Shown here piece by piece: positions 16,386 to 25,594 of a stretch of DNA of 64,000 nt (positions are counted from its first letter, which is position 1; each line of letters starts with the position of its first letter). Source of the stretch: Pseudomonadota bacterium (GTDB lineage: Bacteria; Pseudomonadota; Gammaproteobacteria; Steroidobacterales; Steroidobacteraceae). Location of the stretch: positions 1,116,001 through 1,180,000 of the forward strand of contig JBBCGI010000001.1 of the NCBI GenBank assembly GCA_037200975.1. Direction: 5' to 3'. A program made the position numbers and the translations under genes. The notes under the pieces are model-generated. The model was not told the DNA's origin. It saw nothing but the letters and a program-made list of their open reading frames with translations, and did not search any database.

Positions 16386-17269
16386 GAGTACACCTCTTCG
16401 GGCTTGGGCTCGAACACGTGGGCGTGCCGCACGCCCGGCAGGTGCGCCAGCGAGCGGAACTCGGAGGCGATCGCGACATAGTCATCCGTCTCGGCCACCA
16501 CCGCCGGCTTGCACGCGAACGCATCGCGCACGATCAGCATTTCCTTGTCCGTGCCCATCAGGAACGTGAAGAAACCGTCGAGCTCGGAGAAACCGCGTTG
16601 CACGGCGGTAGTCAGATCATCCCCCTCGCGCATGCGCCATTCGAAGAAGCGGCACGCCGCCTCGGTATCGTTATCCGTGACGAACGTGATCCCGAGCGGC
16701 TCGAGTTTCTTGCGCACCAGGTGCGGATTCGACAACGAGCCGTTGTGCACCAGGCAGAAATCCCTGCCCGCCGTGAATGGATGCGCGTGCGCCGGCGTGA
16801 CCGCGGATTCGGTCGCCATGCGCGTGTGCGCCACGACGTGCGTGCCCACCGCCTTGTCGAGACCATACCGCGCCACGATCTGCGCCGGCGCCCCGATGTC
16901 CTTGTACAGATCTATCGAACTACCCACCGACAGCAGGTACACCTGCGGTGCGGCCGCGGCGAACCAGCGCCGCACGTCCTCGGGCGCCGTCGCCGTCTGC
17001 AACACCGCATGCCGACCCGTTTCCGTGAACTGGCTCTTGCCCGAAAACGCCGCCGAGAAATCCCGTGCGAGACTTTTCCAGTCGGCCACGCCTTCACCCC
17101 AGAACAGCGAGATCTTGGACACGCCGTCGTCGACGGGTTCGCTGAACAGCGCCACGCCGGCCGAATCCGGCCCGCGACTGGTCATGCCGATCAGCATGGG
17201 CGCCATCAGCTCACCCAACTTGTCGCGCAGCGTGGGCTCCTTCAACAACAATCCGACGATGCCGCACAT
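16373..17269 (-). CDS. mgsA: N-methylglutamate synthase subunit A (class II glutamine amidotransferase-like)
   Basis: 298 aa from ATG 17269, which gives the N-terminus MCGIVGLL; after Met removal Cys2 becomes the Ntn nucleophile of class II amidotransferases. The ATG overlaps the gmaS stop by one base. Other conserved elements are TSRGPDSAGVALF, HTRMATESAVTPAHAHPF and CLVHNGSLSN. In this pathway the amidotransferase domain acts on gamma-glutamylmethylamide in place of glutamine, passing the methylamine group to the synthase (family knowledge). Confidence 0.9.
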   Translation of the reverse strand: MCGIVGLLLKEPTLRDKLGELMAPMLIGMTSRGPDSAGVALFSEPVDDGVSKISLFWGEGVADWKSLARDFSAAFSGKSQFTETGRHAVLQTATAPEDVRRWFAAAAPQVYLLSVGSSIDLYKDIGAPAQIVARYGLDKAVGTHVVAHTRMATESAVTPAHAHPFTAGRDFCLVHNGSLSNPHLVRKKLEPLGITFVTDNDTEAACRFFEWRMREGDDLTTAVQRGFSELDGFFTFLMGTDKEMLIVRDAFACKPAVVAETDDYVAIASEFRSLAHLPGVRHAHVFEPKPEEVYSWKV

Positions 17270-18603
17270 CAGAAGAACTCCAGGTACCGCTGCGTCTCCC
17301 AATCGGACACATGCCGCGCGTACTCGATCCATTCCATGCGCTTGAGCTTGATGAATTCAGCGGACAACTCGGCGCCCAGCCCCGCGCGCACCACCTCGTC
17401 CTTCTCGAGCTCGCCGATCGCTTCGAGCAGGTTCTGCGGCAGCAGCGCGATCTTCTTCTCGCGCAGCTGCGCCTCGGTGAGCTCGTACATGTTGAGATTG
17501 GTGGGCTCGCCCGGATCGAGCTTGCGCTCGATGCCGTCGAGGCCCGCCGCCACGAGCGCGGCCAGCGCGAGATACGGATTGCAACCCGAGTCCGGCAGGC
17601 GGAATTCGAGGCGTCCACCCGGAATACGCACACAGGCCGTGCGATTGTTGTCGCCGTACGCGACGTAGGCCGGCGCCCAGGTCGCCCCCGACAGCGAGCG
17701 CCCCACGACGAGCCGTTTGTACGAATTCACCGTGGGTGCGCACACCGCCGCCAGCGCACGCGCATGCGCCAGCACTCCCCCCAGAAACTGATACGCAAGC
17801 GTCGAAAGCTTGAGACCGCGCTTGTCGCTGGCATCCTCGAACAGATTCTTCTGCTTGTCGTTGCCGATCGAGACGTGAAAATGCGCGCCGCTGCCGGTGC
17901 GGTTCGAGAACGGCTTGGGCATGAAGGTCGCGATCATGCCGTGGCGCCGCGCGATCTCGCTCGCGGCCATCTTGACGAAGGTGAAGTTGTCGGCGGACTT
18001 GAGCGCGTCGGCGTACGTGAAGTTGATTTCGAACTGTCCGTTCGCGTCCTCGTGGTCGATCTGGTAGACGTCGATGCCGACGCTGCGCAGGTTCAGCGTG
18101 ATGTCGTCGAGCACCGCGCTCATGCGGCTCAGGCCCTTGTAGTCATAACAGGGTTTGTCGAGCGTGTCGGTGCCGTCGAACGGGCCCAGTTTCCCGCTTT
18201 CGTCCCGCCCCAACAACATGAACTCGGGTTCGATGCCGACGTACATCGTGAGGCCGCGCTCGGCGAGCCGCGCCAGCTGGCGCTGCAGCGTGACGCGCGA
18301 GCAGTACGCATACGGCTTGCCCTTGACGGTGCCATTACATATCAGCCGGGCGTAGCCGGGCATCCACGGAATCGGCGTCAGCGTCGACAGGTCGCCGACC
18401 GCCATGTAGTCAGGCCCATCGGGCCCCATGCCGAAACCCCAGAGCGCGAAGCCGGCGAACCCGGCGCCGTCGGTGAGCACCATCTCCAGGTGTTCCACCG
18501 GTACCGCTTTCGCCTTCGCGGCGCCATGGATGTCGACAAACTGCGCCAGCACGAACTTGATCTGGTGTTTCGCGAACAACTCGCGCGCTTCACTCACGTT
18601 CAT
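17269..18603 (-). CDS. gmaS: gamma-glutamylmethylamide synthetase (glutamine synthetase-like)
   Basis: 444 aa, type III-like glutamine synthetase family. It joins methylamine to glutamate with ATP, the entry step of the N-methylglutamate pathway. Seen: the beta-grasp start [28 protein letters not shown] (metal-binding Glu), [26 protein letters not shown] and [25 protein letters not shown]. The start overlaps the mgdD stop by one base. Assignment as gmaS rather than glnA rests on its place between mgd and mgs genes. Confidence 0.92.
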   Translation of the reverse strand: MNVSEARELFAKHQIKFVLAQFVDIHGAAKAKAVPVEHLEMVLTDGAGFAGFALWGFGMGPDGPDYMAVGDLSTLTPIPWMPGYARLICNGTVKGKPYAYCSRVTLQRQLARLAERGLTMYVGIEPEFMLLGRDESGKLGPFDGTDTLDKPCYDYKGLSRMSAVLDDITLNLRSVGIDVYQIDHEDANGQFEINFTYADALKSADNFTFVKMAASEIARRHGMIATFMPKPFSNRTGSGAHFHVSIGNDKQKNLFEDASDKRGLKLSTLAYQFLGGVLAHARALAAVCAPTVNSYKRLVVGRSLSGATWAPAYVAYGDNNRTACVRIPGGRLEFRLPDSGCNPYLALAALVAAGLDGIERKLDPGEPTNLNMYELTEAQLREKKIALLPQNLLEAIGELEKDEVVRAGLGAELSAEFIKLKRMEWIEYARHVSDWETQRYLEFF

Positions 18604-19142
18604 CACGCTCTCCCGGTAGGAATTTTTTGTACGATCTCTTCGAGCTCGGTCCTGAGGTACGCCCCGAAACCCGGGTCGCACCAGATTCGATAGATAGGCC
18701 CGTCGTCGGCAACCTGGGGCAGCACCAGCACACCGACCCCGATCATCAGGGTCATGACCACGGTTTTGGGGCCAGGCAGCGCCGCGAAATTCACGTTGCA
18801 CACCTGGACGAGCACGTCGCTCGCGCGCGGGCCGCCGAGCACCAGCGCCGTGTCCTCGCGCAGCACGGGATACACACCGGGCAGATCCCCGGCGAGTTGC
18901 TCCAGCGCCGCGATGCCGGGCGCGGCACCGCTTTCCTCGAGGAAGAATTCCGTGTTGCCAAGCCGCCCGATCACGTTCGGCGAGTCGTCGCGATCGCTCG
19001 CGCGCAGCGGCGACCAGCTGTTCGGCCGCGCGGGCACGGTCAGGCCGAGTTGTTTGAGCGCTTCGGCAGCGCGCGGCCCCTTGATGCCGAAGCGTCGCAA
19101 CGCGGCCGCGTCGTCGAGCCATGCCATGCTGCGCCGGCTCAC
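18603..19142 (-). CDS. mgdD: N-methylglutamate dehydrogenase subunit D (SoxG-like)
   Basis: 179 aa, related to the gamma subunit of heterotetrameric sarcosine oxidase. A GTG at 19142 overlaps the mgdC stop (GTGA) and has GGAG 5 bp upstream; the ATG at 19127 has no ribosome-binding site, so GTG is preferred. Recognisable stretches include [22 protein letters not shown] and [19 protein letters not shown], and an aromatic C-terminal segment ([12 protein letters not shown]). It is a structural subunit of the NMG-oxidising complex. Confidence 0.82.
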   Translation of the reverse strand: MSRRSMAWLDDAAALRRFGIKGPRAAEALKQLGLTVPARPNSWSPLRASDRDDSPNVIGRLGNTEFFLEESGAAPGIAALEQLAGDLPGVYPVLREDTALVLGGPRASDVLVQVCNVNFAALPGPKTVVMTLMIGVGVLVLPQVADDGPIYRIWCDPGFGAYLRTELEEIVQKIPTGRA

Positions 19143-21952
19143 GTGCGCTCCACGAATGGTGGGCGCACCACGCGCGCAGGCATCAGCGATCCGTCGCTTG
19201 CGCGAATCGAAATGACCGTGCCCGGCTCGCTCAACGCGGGAGCCGCCATCGCGAGCCCGATGGTGCGGCCGAGGGTGGGCGAACGCGCCACGCTGGTGAC
19301 GCGCCCGGCGATGTCGCCCGCATGAATCAGCAAGTGCGATTCGAGCACCGGTGCATCGCCGTCGAGCGTGAATCCGACCAGCCTCTGCCGCGCGCCGCGT
19401 TTCTCGAGAATCCGCAGGCTGCGCTGTCCGACGAAGAACGGCTTGTCCATGCGCACCGCCCAGCCCAGCCCCGCTTCGAACGGATCGGTGAGGTTGTCGG
19501 TGTCCTGCGCGACGATGGCGTGACCCTTCTCGAGCCGCAGCACACGCTGTGCCTCGACGCCGAAGGCGCGAATACCCGCGCCGGCGCCGTGCGCCAGCAG
19601 CGCGCGCCACAGCCGCGCGCCCTGCGAATACGGCACGTGGATCTCGAACCCCAGCGACGACACGAAACCCGCGCGCAACACGCGCGCCGCAATGCCGTCG
19701 ACCTGGCCGCTGCGTACGGCCTGGAACGGAAATGCCGCCGCCGACAGGTCGATGCCGGTCAGCGATTGCAGCAGCTCGCGGCTCGCGGGACCGGCGAGAT
19801 TGAACGCGGCGCGATGACCCGTGGCGTTGACGAGTGCGCAATCCATGCGCCAGCGCGCATTCCACAGCAGCAGCTCGCGATAGACGTTCGTGGCGCCGCT
19901 GGTCGTCGTCGTGAAATAGAAATGCTGCTCCGAAAGCCGCGCGATGACGCCGTCGTCGCGCACGATGCCGGCCTCGTCGAGCAACACGCCGTAGCGCGTC
20001 ATGCCGGGCTTGAGATCGGCGACGCTGCCGGCGTAGATGCGATCGAGGAACGCCGCGGCGTCGGGTCCGTGAATCTCGATCTTTCCCAGCGTCGAGACGT
20101 CGATCAATCCCACACTGTCGCGCACGGCGCGGACTTCAGCCGCGATGCAGGCGGCGCGCTCGAGCCCATCGCGGCGATAGTATTCCGCGCGCTGCCAACC
20201 ACCCGCCGTCATCCAGTTCGCCCCGAGCTCCACGTGCTGCGCATGCGCGGCCGTCAATCGCACAGGATGAAACCCCGCGCCCGCCAGATGCTTGAGCGGC
20301 ACCGGATGATAAAACGGCCGCTGCGTCGTCAACGCCGTGTCCGCCAGCGTCGCCTCGCGCACGCGCATGAGGATGCGCGCGCCATGCAGATTGGAGTGTT
20401 TGCCCTGCGACGGCCCCATGCCGAGCGTGCTGAAGCGCTTGAGCAGCTCGGTGCTGTCGAAGCCTTCCTGCGCGGCGTTCAGCAGGTCTTTGACCTGGAT
20501 GTCCTCGTCGAAATCGACGAAGTCCCTCGCGCGCGGGTGCGAAAACACCGGATACGGATGCGACACCTGGCGCTCGTGCGAAGCCAGCGCCGCGGGCGGG
20601 CCCACGTGCCCGCCGCGCGCGTACGCCGCCGCCTCGACACCTGCGTCGCGCCCGTTCTGGCGCCGCGCGGCCGGTTCGTAGACGCCGTTCACGCGGCCGG
20701 CGACGAAGATGCCGGGCGGTAGTTTGGCTGGCAGGTGCTGCTGCAGCGCCGAGTCGTAGGTAAACACGGCGCCCGACTGCAGCAGCAGCTGGCTGGCCGG
20801 CGCGAATCCCACGCTCATCAACAAGGCATCGCACTCGATGGTTTCACCGCTGCGCAGGCGCAGCGCGCGTACCGAACCGTCGCGGCCCGCGAGTGCCTGA
20901 TCCGGCACGACGCCGACGAGGCTGCGTACCTCGCCCAGTCCCTGCGCGTCGCGCCCCGCGCCCGTGCGCAAGTCGAGCAGCGCGACGACGTCGACGCGCT
21001 GCCCACGCAGCTGGCGCGCAAGCTCATAACCTTCGAGGTTGGCGGTCAGAATCGCGACGCGTTTCCCCGGCGCGATGGCGTAACGACGCAGCAGCCGCTG
21101 CGCCGCCGACCCCAGCATCACCCCGGGCAGATCGTTGTTGCGAAACACCGCCGGCTGCTCGATGACTCCCGTCGCGAACACCACCGCGCCCGCGCGCACC
21201 TTGGTCATGCGCGTGGGTTCGACCAGTGCGACCCAATGGTCCGCGTAGTAGCCGGCCGCACACGTCGACAGCAAGGTCTCGATCGAAGTATTCGCCGCGA
21301 CACGCGCCAGCAGCGCGTCGAGCTCCGGCGCCGGCGCGCCCGTCCAGCGCCCGCATCCGCCGGCGCGCGCGTTCTCGTCGATCAGCAACACGCGCGCACC
21401 CGCATCCGCCGCGGCCAGCGCTGCCGCGAGACCGGTGGGACCCGCGCCGATCACCAGCACGTCGCAGAACGCGTACCGCTTCGGCGTACGTTCACGCGGC
21501 GCCGCCGCGTGAATGGCGCCGAGCCCCGACAGCGCACGGATGCGCCGTTCCCACGCCGGGAAACGTTTGCCGTGAAATGCCTTGTAATAGAACCCGACCG
21601 GCAGGAACGGCGCGAGCAGTTCGATGAAGCGGGTGCGATCGCGCTCGAGCCCGCCGCGCGTGTTCACCGCGCGCACGCGGCTCGCGGGGCTCAACGCCGT
21701 GACGTCACCGCGCACGTTGGGCACGCCGTCCACTTCGAACAGATTGTTCGCGTCGTGGTTCGCGAGCGAAAAGATGCCGCGGCGGCGGTGATACTTGAAG
21801 CTGCGGCCGAGCGTCATCTCGCCCGCCGCGGCCAGCGCGGAGGAAATGCAGTCGCCTTCGAGTCCGCGCAGCGCGCGGCCTTCGAACTCGAAGTCGAGCT
21901 CGCGCGCGCGGTCTATCCACTCGCCCGGCACGGGCGGCAGGCGGTACATCAT
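19139..21952 (-). CDS. mgdC: N-methylglutamate dehydrogenase subunit C (SoxA-like, NAD- and folate-binding)
   Basis: 937 aa, full length for a SoxA-type alpha subunit. Order: a ferredoxin-fold N-terminal domain (about 15-100, with [12 protein letters not shown]), a dinucleotide-binding domain with [19 protein letters not shown] (about 165-183), a central oxidoreductase region, and a GcvT/aminomethyltransferase fold from about 545 ([19 protein letters not shown]-type end [16 protein letters not shown]). The folate domain passes the one-carbon unit released from N-methylglutamate to tetrahydrofolate. It overlaps mgdB and mgdD by 4 bp each. Confidence 0.92.
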   Translation of the reverse strand: MMYRLPPVPGEWIDRARELDFEFEGRALRGLEGDCISSALAAAGEMTLGRSFKYHRRRGIFSLANHDANNLFEVDGVPNVRGDVTALSPASRVRAVNTRGGLERDRTRFIELLAPFLPVGFYYKAFHGKRFPAWERRIRALSGLGAIHAAAPRERTPKRYAFCDVLVIGAGPTGLAAALAAADAGARVLLIDENARAGGCGRWTGAPAPELDALLARVAANTSIETLLSTCAAGYYADHWVALVEPTRMTKVRAGAVVFATGVIEQPAVFRNNDLPGVMLGSAAQRLLRRYAIAPGKRVAILTANLEGYELARQLRGQRVDVVALLDLRTGAGRDAQGLGEVRSLVGVVPDQALAGRDGSVRALRLRSGETIECDALLMSVGFAPASQLLLQSGAVFTYDSALQQHLPAKLPPGIFVAGRVNGVYEPAARRQNGRDAGVEAAAYARGGHVGPPAALASHERQVSHPYPVFSHPRARDFVDFDEDIQVKDLLNAAQEGFDSTELLKRFSTLGMGPSQGKHSNLHGARILMRVREATLADTALTTQRPFYHPVPLKHLAGAGFHPVRLTAAHAQHVELGANWMTAGGWQRAEYYRRDGLERAACIAAEVRAVRDSVGLIDVSTLGKIEIHGPDAAAFLDRIYAGSVADLKPGMTRYGVLLDEAGIVRDDGVIARLSEQHFYFTTTTSGATNVYRELLLWNARWRMDCALVNATGHRAAFNLAGPASRELLQSLTGIDLSAAAFPFQAVRSGQVDGIAARVLRAGFVSSLGFEIHVPYSQGARLWRALLAHGAGAGIRAFGVEAQRVLRLEKGHAIVAQDTDNLTDPFEAGLGWAVRMDKPFFVGQRSLRILEKRGARQRLVGFTLDGDAPVLESHLLIHAGDIAGRVTSVARSPTLGRTIGLAMAAPALSEPGTVISIRASDGSLMPARVVRPPFVERT

Positions 21953-22221
21953 GGCGCCGCCCGCGCCGGCAATTCCGCGGCGTCGTAAGTGGCGAGGAAC
22001 TCATCGCGCGCAGTGTCACGCTCGGCGATGAACCAGTAGCCGGAGGGCGTATGGCACCACCACTCGCGTTTCACGCGCGGCACGCTGTCGCGGTTGAACA
22101 GCCACGCGGTCCATTCGGCATCGCTGCAGGAACCGGCATCCGGCTGCACACGCACCTCTCCGCCGCAGACGAACTCCAGCAGCGGGCGCGGACCGTTCAA
22201 TGGACAGTGAAGGTTCTTCAA
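21949..22221 (-). CDS. mgdB: N-methylglutamate dehydrogenase subunit B (SoxD-like)
   Basis: 90 aa from TTG 22221, overlapping the mgdA stop (TTGA); no ATG or GTG fits, and the 4-bp overlap repeats the pattern of this operon. SoxD-type subunits are small zinc-ribbon proteins. Here the N-terminal motif is HCPLNGPRPLLEF: the first Cys is kept but the second Cys of the common CPxCG is Asn. Other features are the conserved FVCGGEV and REWWCHTPSGYWF, giving further cysteines for a possible altered metal site. Confidence 0.85.
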   Translation of the reverse strand: MKNLHCPLNGPRPLLEFVCGGEVRVQPDAGSCSDAEWTAWLFNRDSVPRVKREWWCHTPSGYWFIAERDTARDEFLATYDAAELPARAAP

Positions 22222-23459
22222 TGGCCCACCGAAGCGGCGCCCTTCTCGCCAGTGAGCTCGAGCCGCGCGAACCGCGCCAGCGAGAAGCTTTCGATGAGCG
22301 GGTGATTGCTCCCTGTCGCAACCGTATGGCTCATCGTTTTTCCGGAGATCGGGGTCGCCTTGAACCCCCACGTGCCCCAGCCCGCATCGAGGAAAAACCC
22401 TTCGCAGGGCGTCGTGCCCATGATGGGCGCGAAGTCCGGCGTCATGTCCGCCATGCCCGCCCATTGGCGATTCACCTTCACCTCGGACAGGAACGGAAAC
22501 AGGTCGAGCATGTGCGCCGCCAGCCCTTCGGCGAAATCCAGCGTGGAACGCGTGGAATGCAGCTCATACGGATCGAGCGACGCGCCCATCACGAGCTCGC
22601 CGCGCGCGCTCTGCGATACGTAGGCATGCAGCGAACTCGACACGATGATCGGATCGAGCCAGGGCTTGAGCGGCTCCGACACCATCGCCTGCAGCGGATG
22701 GATCGCGAGCGGTGAGTCGAGGCCGACCATTTTCAATACGCGCGGCGTCGCGCCCGCAACCGCGCACAACACGCGTTTCGTGGCGATGTGCCCGCGCGAG
22801 GTATTCACGCCGGTGACCGCGCCGCCCTGCACATCGATCCCCAGCACCTCGGTGTTCTGGTGGATTTCCACGCCCCGCTGGTCCGCGCCGCGCCCGTAAC
22901 CCCAGGCCACCGCGTCGTGGCGCGCGATCGCGCCGGGCTCGTGATACAGCGCTCCAACAATGGGTGTGTGGCCACCGCAGTCGAGATCGATCTGCGGCAC
23001 GACCCGCTTCACGAACGCGGCGTCCACCACTTCCGAGCGCACGCCGAAATGTTTGTTGACCTCGGCGCGCCAGCGCGCGGTGCGCAGGTCGGCATCGCTG
23101 TGCGCCAGCGTGAAGTGCCCGCGCGTGGAATAGAACAGGTTGAGATCGAACTCGGTGGACAGGTCCTGCCACAGGCGCACGCTCGCGTCGTAGAACTTCA
23201 CGCCCTCGGAAGTCAGATAGTTCGAGCGGATGATCGTGGTGTTGCGCGCGGTGTTGCCACCGCCGAGATAGCCCTTTTCGAGCACGGCGATGTCGCGGAT
23301 GCCATGATCGCGCGCCAGGTAGTAAGCGGCGGCGAGCCCATGGCCGCCGCCGCCGATGATCACGACTTCATAGCCGTCCTTGAGCCGCCCGGGCGTGCGG
23401 AACATGCGCGGCTCGGGGTGTTTGCGGCGCAGGGCGAATTTCAGCAGGCGATGGGGCAT
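22218..23459 (-). CDS. mgdA: N-methylglutamate dehydrogenase subunit A (SoxB-like FAD oxidoreductase)
   Basis: 413 aa from ATG 23459 (MPHRLLKF); the in-frame ATG at 23507 would lie in the promoter region. It is a DAO-superfamily flavoprotein with the dinucleotide fold VVIIGGGGHGLAAAYYLAR (about 32-50) and GGGNTARNTTIIRSNYL. The C-terminal FADMTPDFAPIMG-like stretch and FFLDAGWGTWGFKATP form the flavin/substrate site. It oxidises N-methylglutamate, regenerating glutamate and releasing the methyl carbon. It is the promoter-proximal gene, with 99 bp to the divergent XRE-cupin regulator. Confidence 0.9.
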   Translation of the reverse strand: MPHRLLKFALRRKHPEPRMFRTPGRLKDGYEVVIIGGGGHGLAAAYYLARDHGIRDIAVLEKGYLGGGNTARNTTIIRSNYLTSEGVKFYDASVRLWQDLSTEFDLNLFYSTRGHFTLAHSDADLRTARWRAEVNKHFGVRSEVVDAAFVKRVVPQIDLDCGGHTPIVGALYHEPGAIARHDAVAWGYGRGADQRGVEIHQNTEVLGIDVQGGAVTGVNTSRGHIATKRVLCAVAGATPRVLKMVGLDSPLAIHPLQAMVSEPLKPWLDPIIVSSSLHAYVSQSARGELVMGASLDPYELHSTRSTLDFAEGLAAHMLDLFPFLSEVKVNRQWAGMADMTPDFAPIMGTTPCEGFFLDAGWGTWGFKATPISGKTMSHTVATGSNHPLIESFSLARFARLELTGEKGAASVGH

Positions 23460-23558
23460 CGAAACGCGAGTTGCATGAGAGTAAATTGTGTTGCATACGG
23501 ATAACATACGAGCCGGTTTCGTTCAAGGGCTGCGCGTGCAAGAGACAAGGAGTCGTTC
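23460..23558. promoter_or_regulatory. divergent promoter/operator region of the NMG operon and its regulator
   Basis: The 99-bp gap is much richer in A/T than the flanking genes. It contains two GTTGCAT direct repeats (23470-23476 and 23490-23496, 20 bp apart) and two CATACG repeats (23494-23499 and 23505-23510). Two helical turns between equal half-sites fit an operator for the dimeric XRE-family regulator encoded at 23559. No -35/-10 pair could be assigned confidently. Confidence 0.5.
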
Positions 23559-24158
23559 ATGACCAAACCGCCCGACCCGGGCAGCGTGTCGCGCCAGATC
23601 GGTGGCACGGTGAAACGGCTGCGCAATTCCATGGGCCTCACGCTCGGTGAAGTGGCGAAGCGCTCGAACATCAGCGCGGGCATGTTGAGCCGGCTCGAGA
23701 ACGGCGACGTGTCCGCGAGCCTGGAAACACTCGGCGCCCTCACCCAGGCACTCGGTGTGCCGTTGTCGAACCTGTTCACGGACATCGGCAAGCCGCGCGG
23801 CGGCGCCCAGCATGTGCCTAAGGGCCAGGGGCTCGAAGTCGTCCGCCGCGGCACCCGGCGCGGCCATACCTACCACCTGCTCGCAGCGGATCGCGGGCCA
23901 CGGCGCGCGTTCGAGCCCTTCCTCGTCACGCTCAACGACAAGAGCGAGGTGTTCCCGGAATTCGAACATCCGGGCACCGAGTTCATCTATCTACTCGAGG
24001 GGTCGCTCACCTACCGGCACGGCGACGAAACCCACCTGCTCAAGGCCGGGGACGCGCTCACCTTCGCCGGATCCGTGCCGCATGGCCCGGAAAAACTGCT
24101 GAAAACGCCGATACGCATGTTGTCGGTGATCATCTACGCAGAACCCGAAGTGGTTTGA
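23559..24158 (+). CDS. XRE-family regulator with C-terminal cupin domain
   Basis: 199 aa. Helix-turn-helix at about 15-70 (LTLGEVAKRSNISAGMLSRLENG) followed by a cupin_2 sensor domain at about 115-190 (EHPGTEFIYLLEGSLTYRHGDE; LKAGDALTFAGSVPHGPE). Such regulators often sit next to amine, amino-acid or betaine catabolic operons and respond to a small ligand. It is divergent from mgdA, so it is the likely regulator of methylamine use by this operon (inference from position). Confidence 0.9.
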   Translation: MTKPPDPGSVSRQIGGTVKRLRNSMGLTLGEVAKRSNISAGMLSRLENGDVSASLETLGALTQALGVPLSNLFTDIGKPRGGAQHVPKGQGLEVVRRGTRRGHTYHLLAADRGPRRAFEPFLVTLNDKSEVFPEFEHPGTEFIYLLEGSLTYRHGDETHLLKAGDALTFAGSVPHGPEKLLKTPIRMLSVIIYAEPEVV

Positions 24159-24228
24159 ACGTGCGCCAGGCGAATTGTCAGTAGATAAGGCGTAAGCTCG
24201 ACGGCACTCGATACGCGTCGAGGGAACA

Positions 24229-25509
24229 ATGCACGCGAAGATGGTTTCAGGTCACGCTCGCCAGCATCGGCGACGCCGTCATCACCACCGATGCGCAGGC
24301 GCGCGGCACCGGCGAACGGGTTGCCTCTCTCCGACGTGTTCCGCACCGTCAACGAAGAAACGCGTTCCGCCGCCGACAACCCGGGCGAACAGGCGCTGGC
24401 CACCGGCAAGGTCATCGAAGTGTCATTGCACACGGCGCTGATCGCGCGCGATGGCCGTGAGGCCGGCATCGAGACCTGCGCCGCGTCGAGCGCAGGTTGC
24501 GCGCCAACGAAGAACGGCTGAGCGCCATGTTCGCCCAGGCGGCGGTCGGCATCGTGATCGCGGATCTCAACGGCAGCTTCCTCGAGGCGAACTACAAGTT
24601 CTGTTCGATCGTCGGTTTCCCGCTCGACGAACTGCGCGAGCGCACCCTCGGCCAGCTGACACATGCCGACGATCGACCGGCCACTGAGGAGCACATGAGA
24701 CGGCTGCTGGCAGGAGACATAGCCAGCTATGAGGCGGAGAGCCGCTTCGTCCACTCGAACGGCCGTCTCGCGGCGGTCGTCGAATCGTCCGACGATGCCA
24801 TCATCTCGACGACCCTCGACGGCATCATCACCACCTGGAACTCCGGCGCGCAGCGCATGTTCGTTTACTCCGCGAGCGAGGTCATCGGCAAATCGATCAT
24901 GCTGCTGATTCCGCCCGGGCTGCAGGGCGACGAGCCGGCGATCCTGACCCGGCTGCACGCGGCCGACCCGCTGCGCCTGTCGCAGGTCGTGACCAACCTG
25001 CTGACGAACGCCGCGAAATTCACCGATCCGCACGGCACGATCCGCCTGCAGGCGTTCGCGGACGGCGAAACCGTCACCATCTCCGTCTCGGATACCGGTG
25101 TCGGCCTGACCGCGGAACGGTTGAGCGCAGTGTTCACGATGTTCTCGCAGGTCGATTCAGCCCAGGACCGTTCAGAGACGCCGCCCGCAGCCTCGCCATC
25201 CTTCTCGAGATGGAAGGCCACGAGGTGACAGTCGTGCACGATGGACGCCAGGCGCTGGCCAGCATCGAAAAGCTCGAACCGGAGGTCGCATTGCTGGATA
25301 TCGGCATGCCCGAGTTCGATGGTTATGAAGTCGCGCGACGCGTGCGGCGGCGACCATCGGGGCGCGGGCTCACCTTGATCGCAGTAACCGGCTGGGGGCG
25401 GGAGACGGATCGCACCCTCGCCATCGAGGCCGGGTTCAACCTGCATTTTACGAAACCTGTCGAACCCTGGCGGCTGATCGAAATTCTCCGGGCGGGCGCG
25501 CCTCTGTGA
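24229..25509 (+). pseudogene. decayed PAS hybrid histidine kinase
   Basis: Pieces of one PAS-PAS-kinase-receiver protein remain in order but in different frames. At 24245-24300 the text reads FQVTLASIGDAVITTDAQ, then the frame breaks; the linked NEETRSAADNPGEQALATG piece appears at about 24350-24410. A longer open stretch (24497-25228) has one PAS domain, then the start of another (SSDDAIISTTLDGIITTWN) joined directly to HATPase (VVTNLLTNAAKFT), so the HisKA domain is deleted. A receiver fragment (25210-25509; DIGMPEFDGYEVARRV, FTKPVEP) follows in another frame. Several deletions and frameshifts make function unlikely. Confidence 0.8.
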
Positions 25510-25594
25510 GGCGCCGACAATTGCATTTCTCCCCGCGCGCGACGGTGTAGGATCGAGCGCCGTTCTCGGCGAGCAATTCCGGGGGGAAAATATC

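Noticed and set aside
14331-18603. Glutamate synthase/glutamine synthetase for ammonia assimilation
   Set aside because: The split GltB-like subunits and GlnA-like protein are contiguous with a complete sarcosine-oxidase-like complex, which fits the N-methylglutamate pathway better than nitrogen assimilation.
19121-20722. 533-codon open frame on the plus strand opposite mgdC
   Set aside because: It lies wholly antisense to a gene with clear domains; GC-rich DNA gives long chance frames. The product is Arg/His/Ala-rich and has no recognisable domain.
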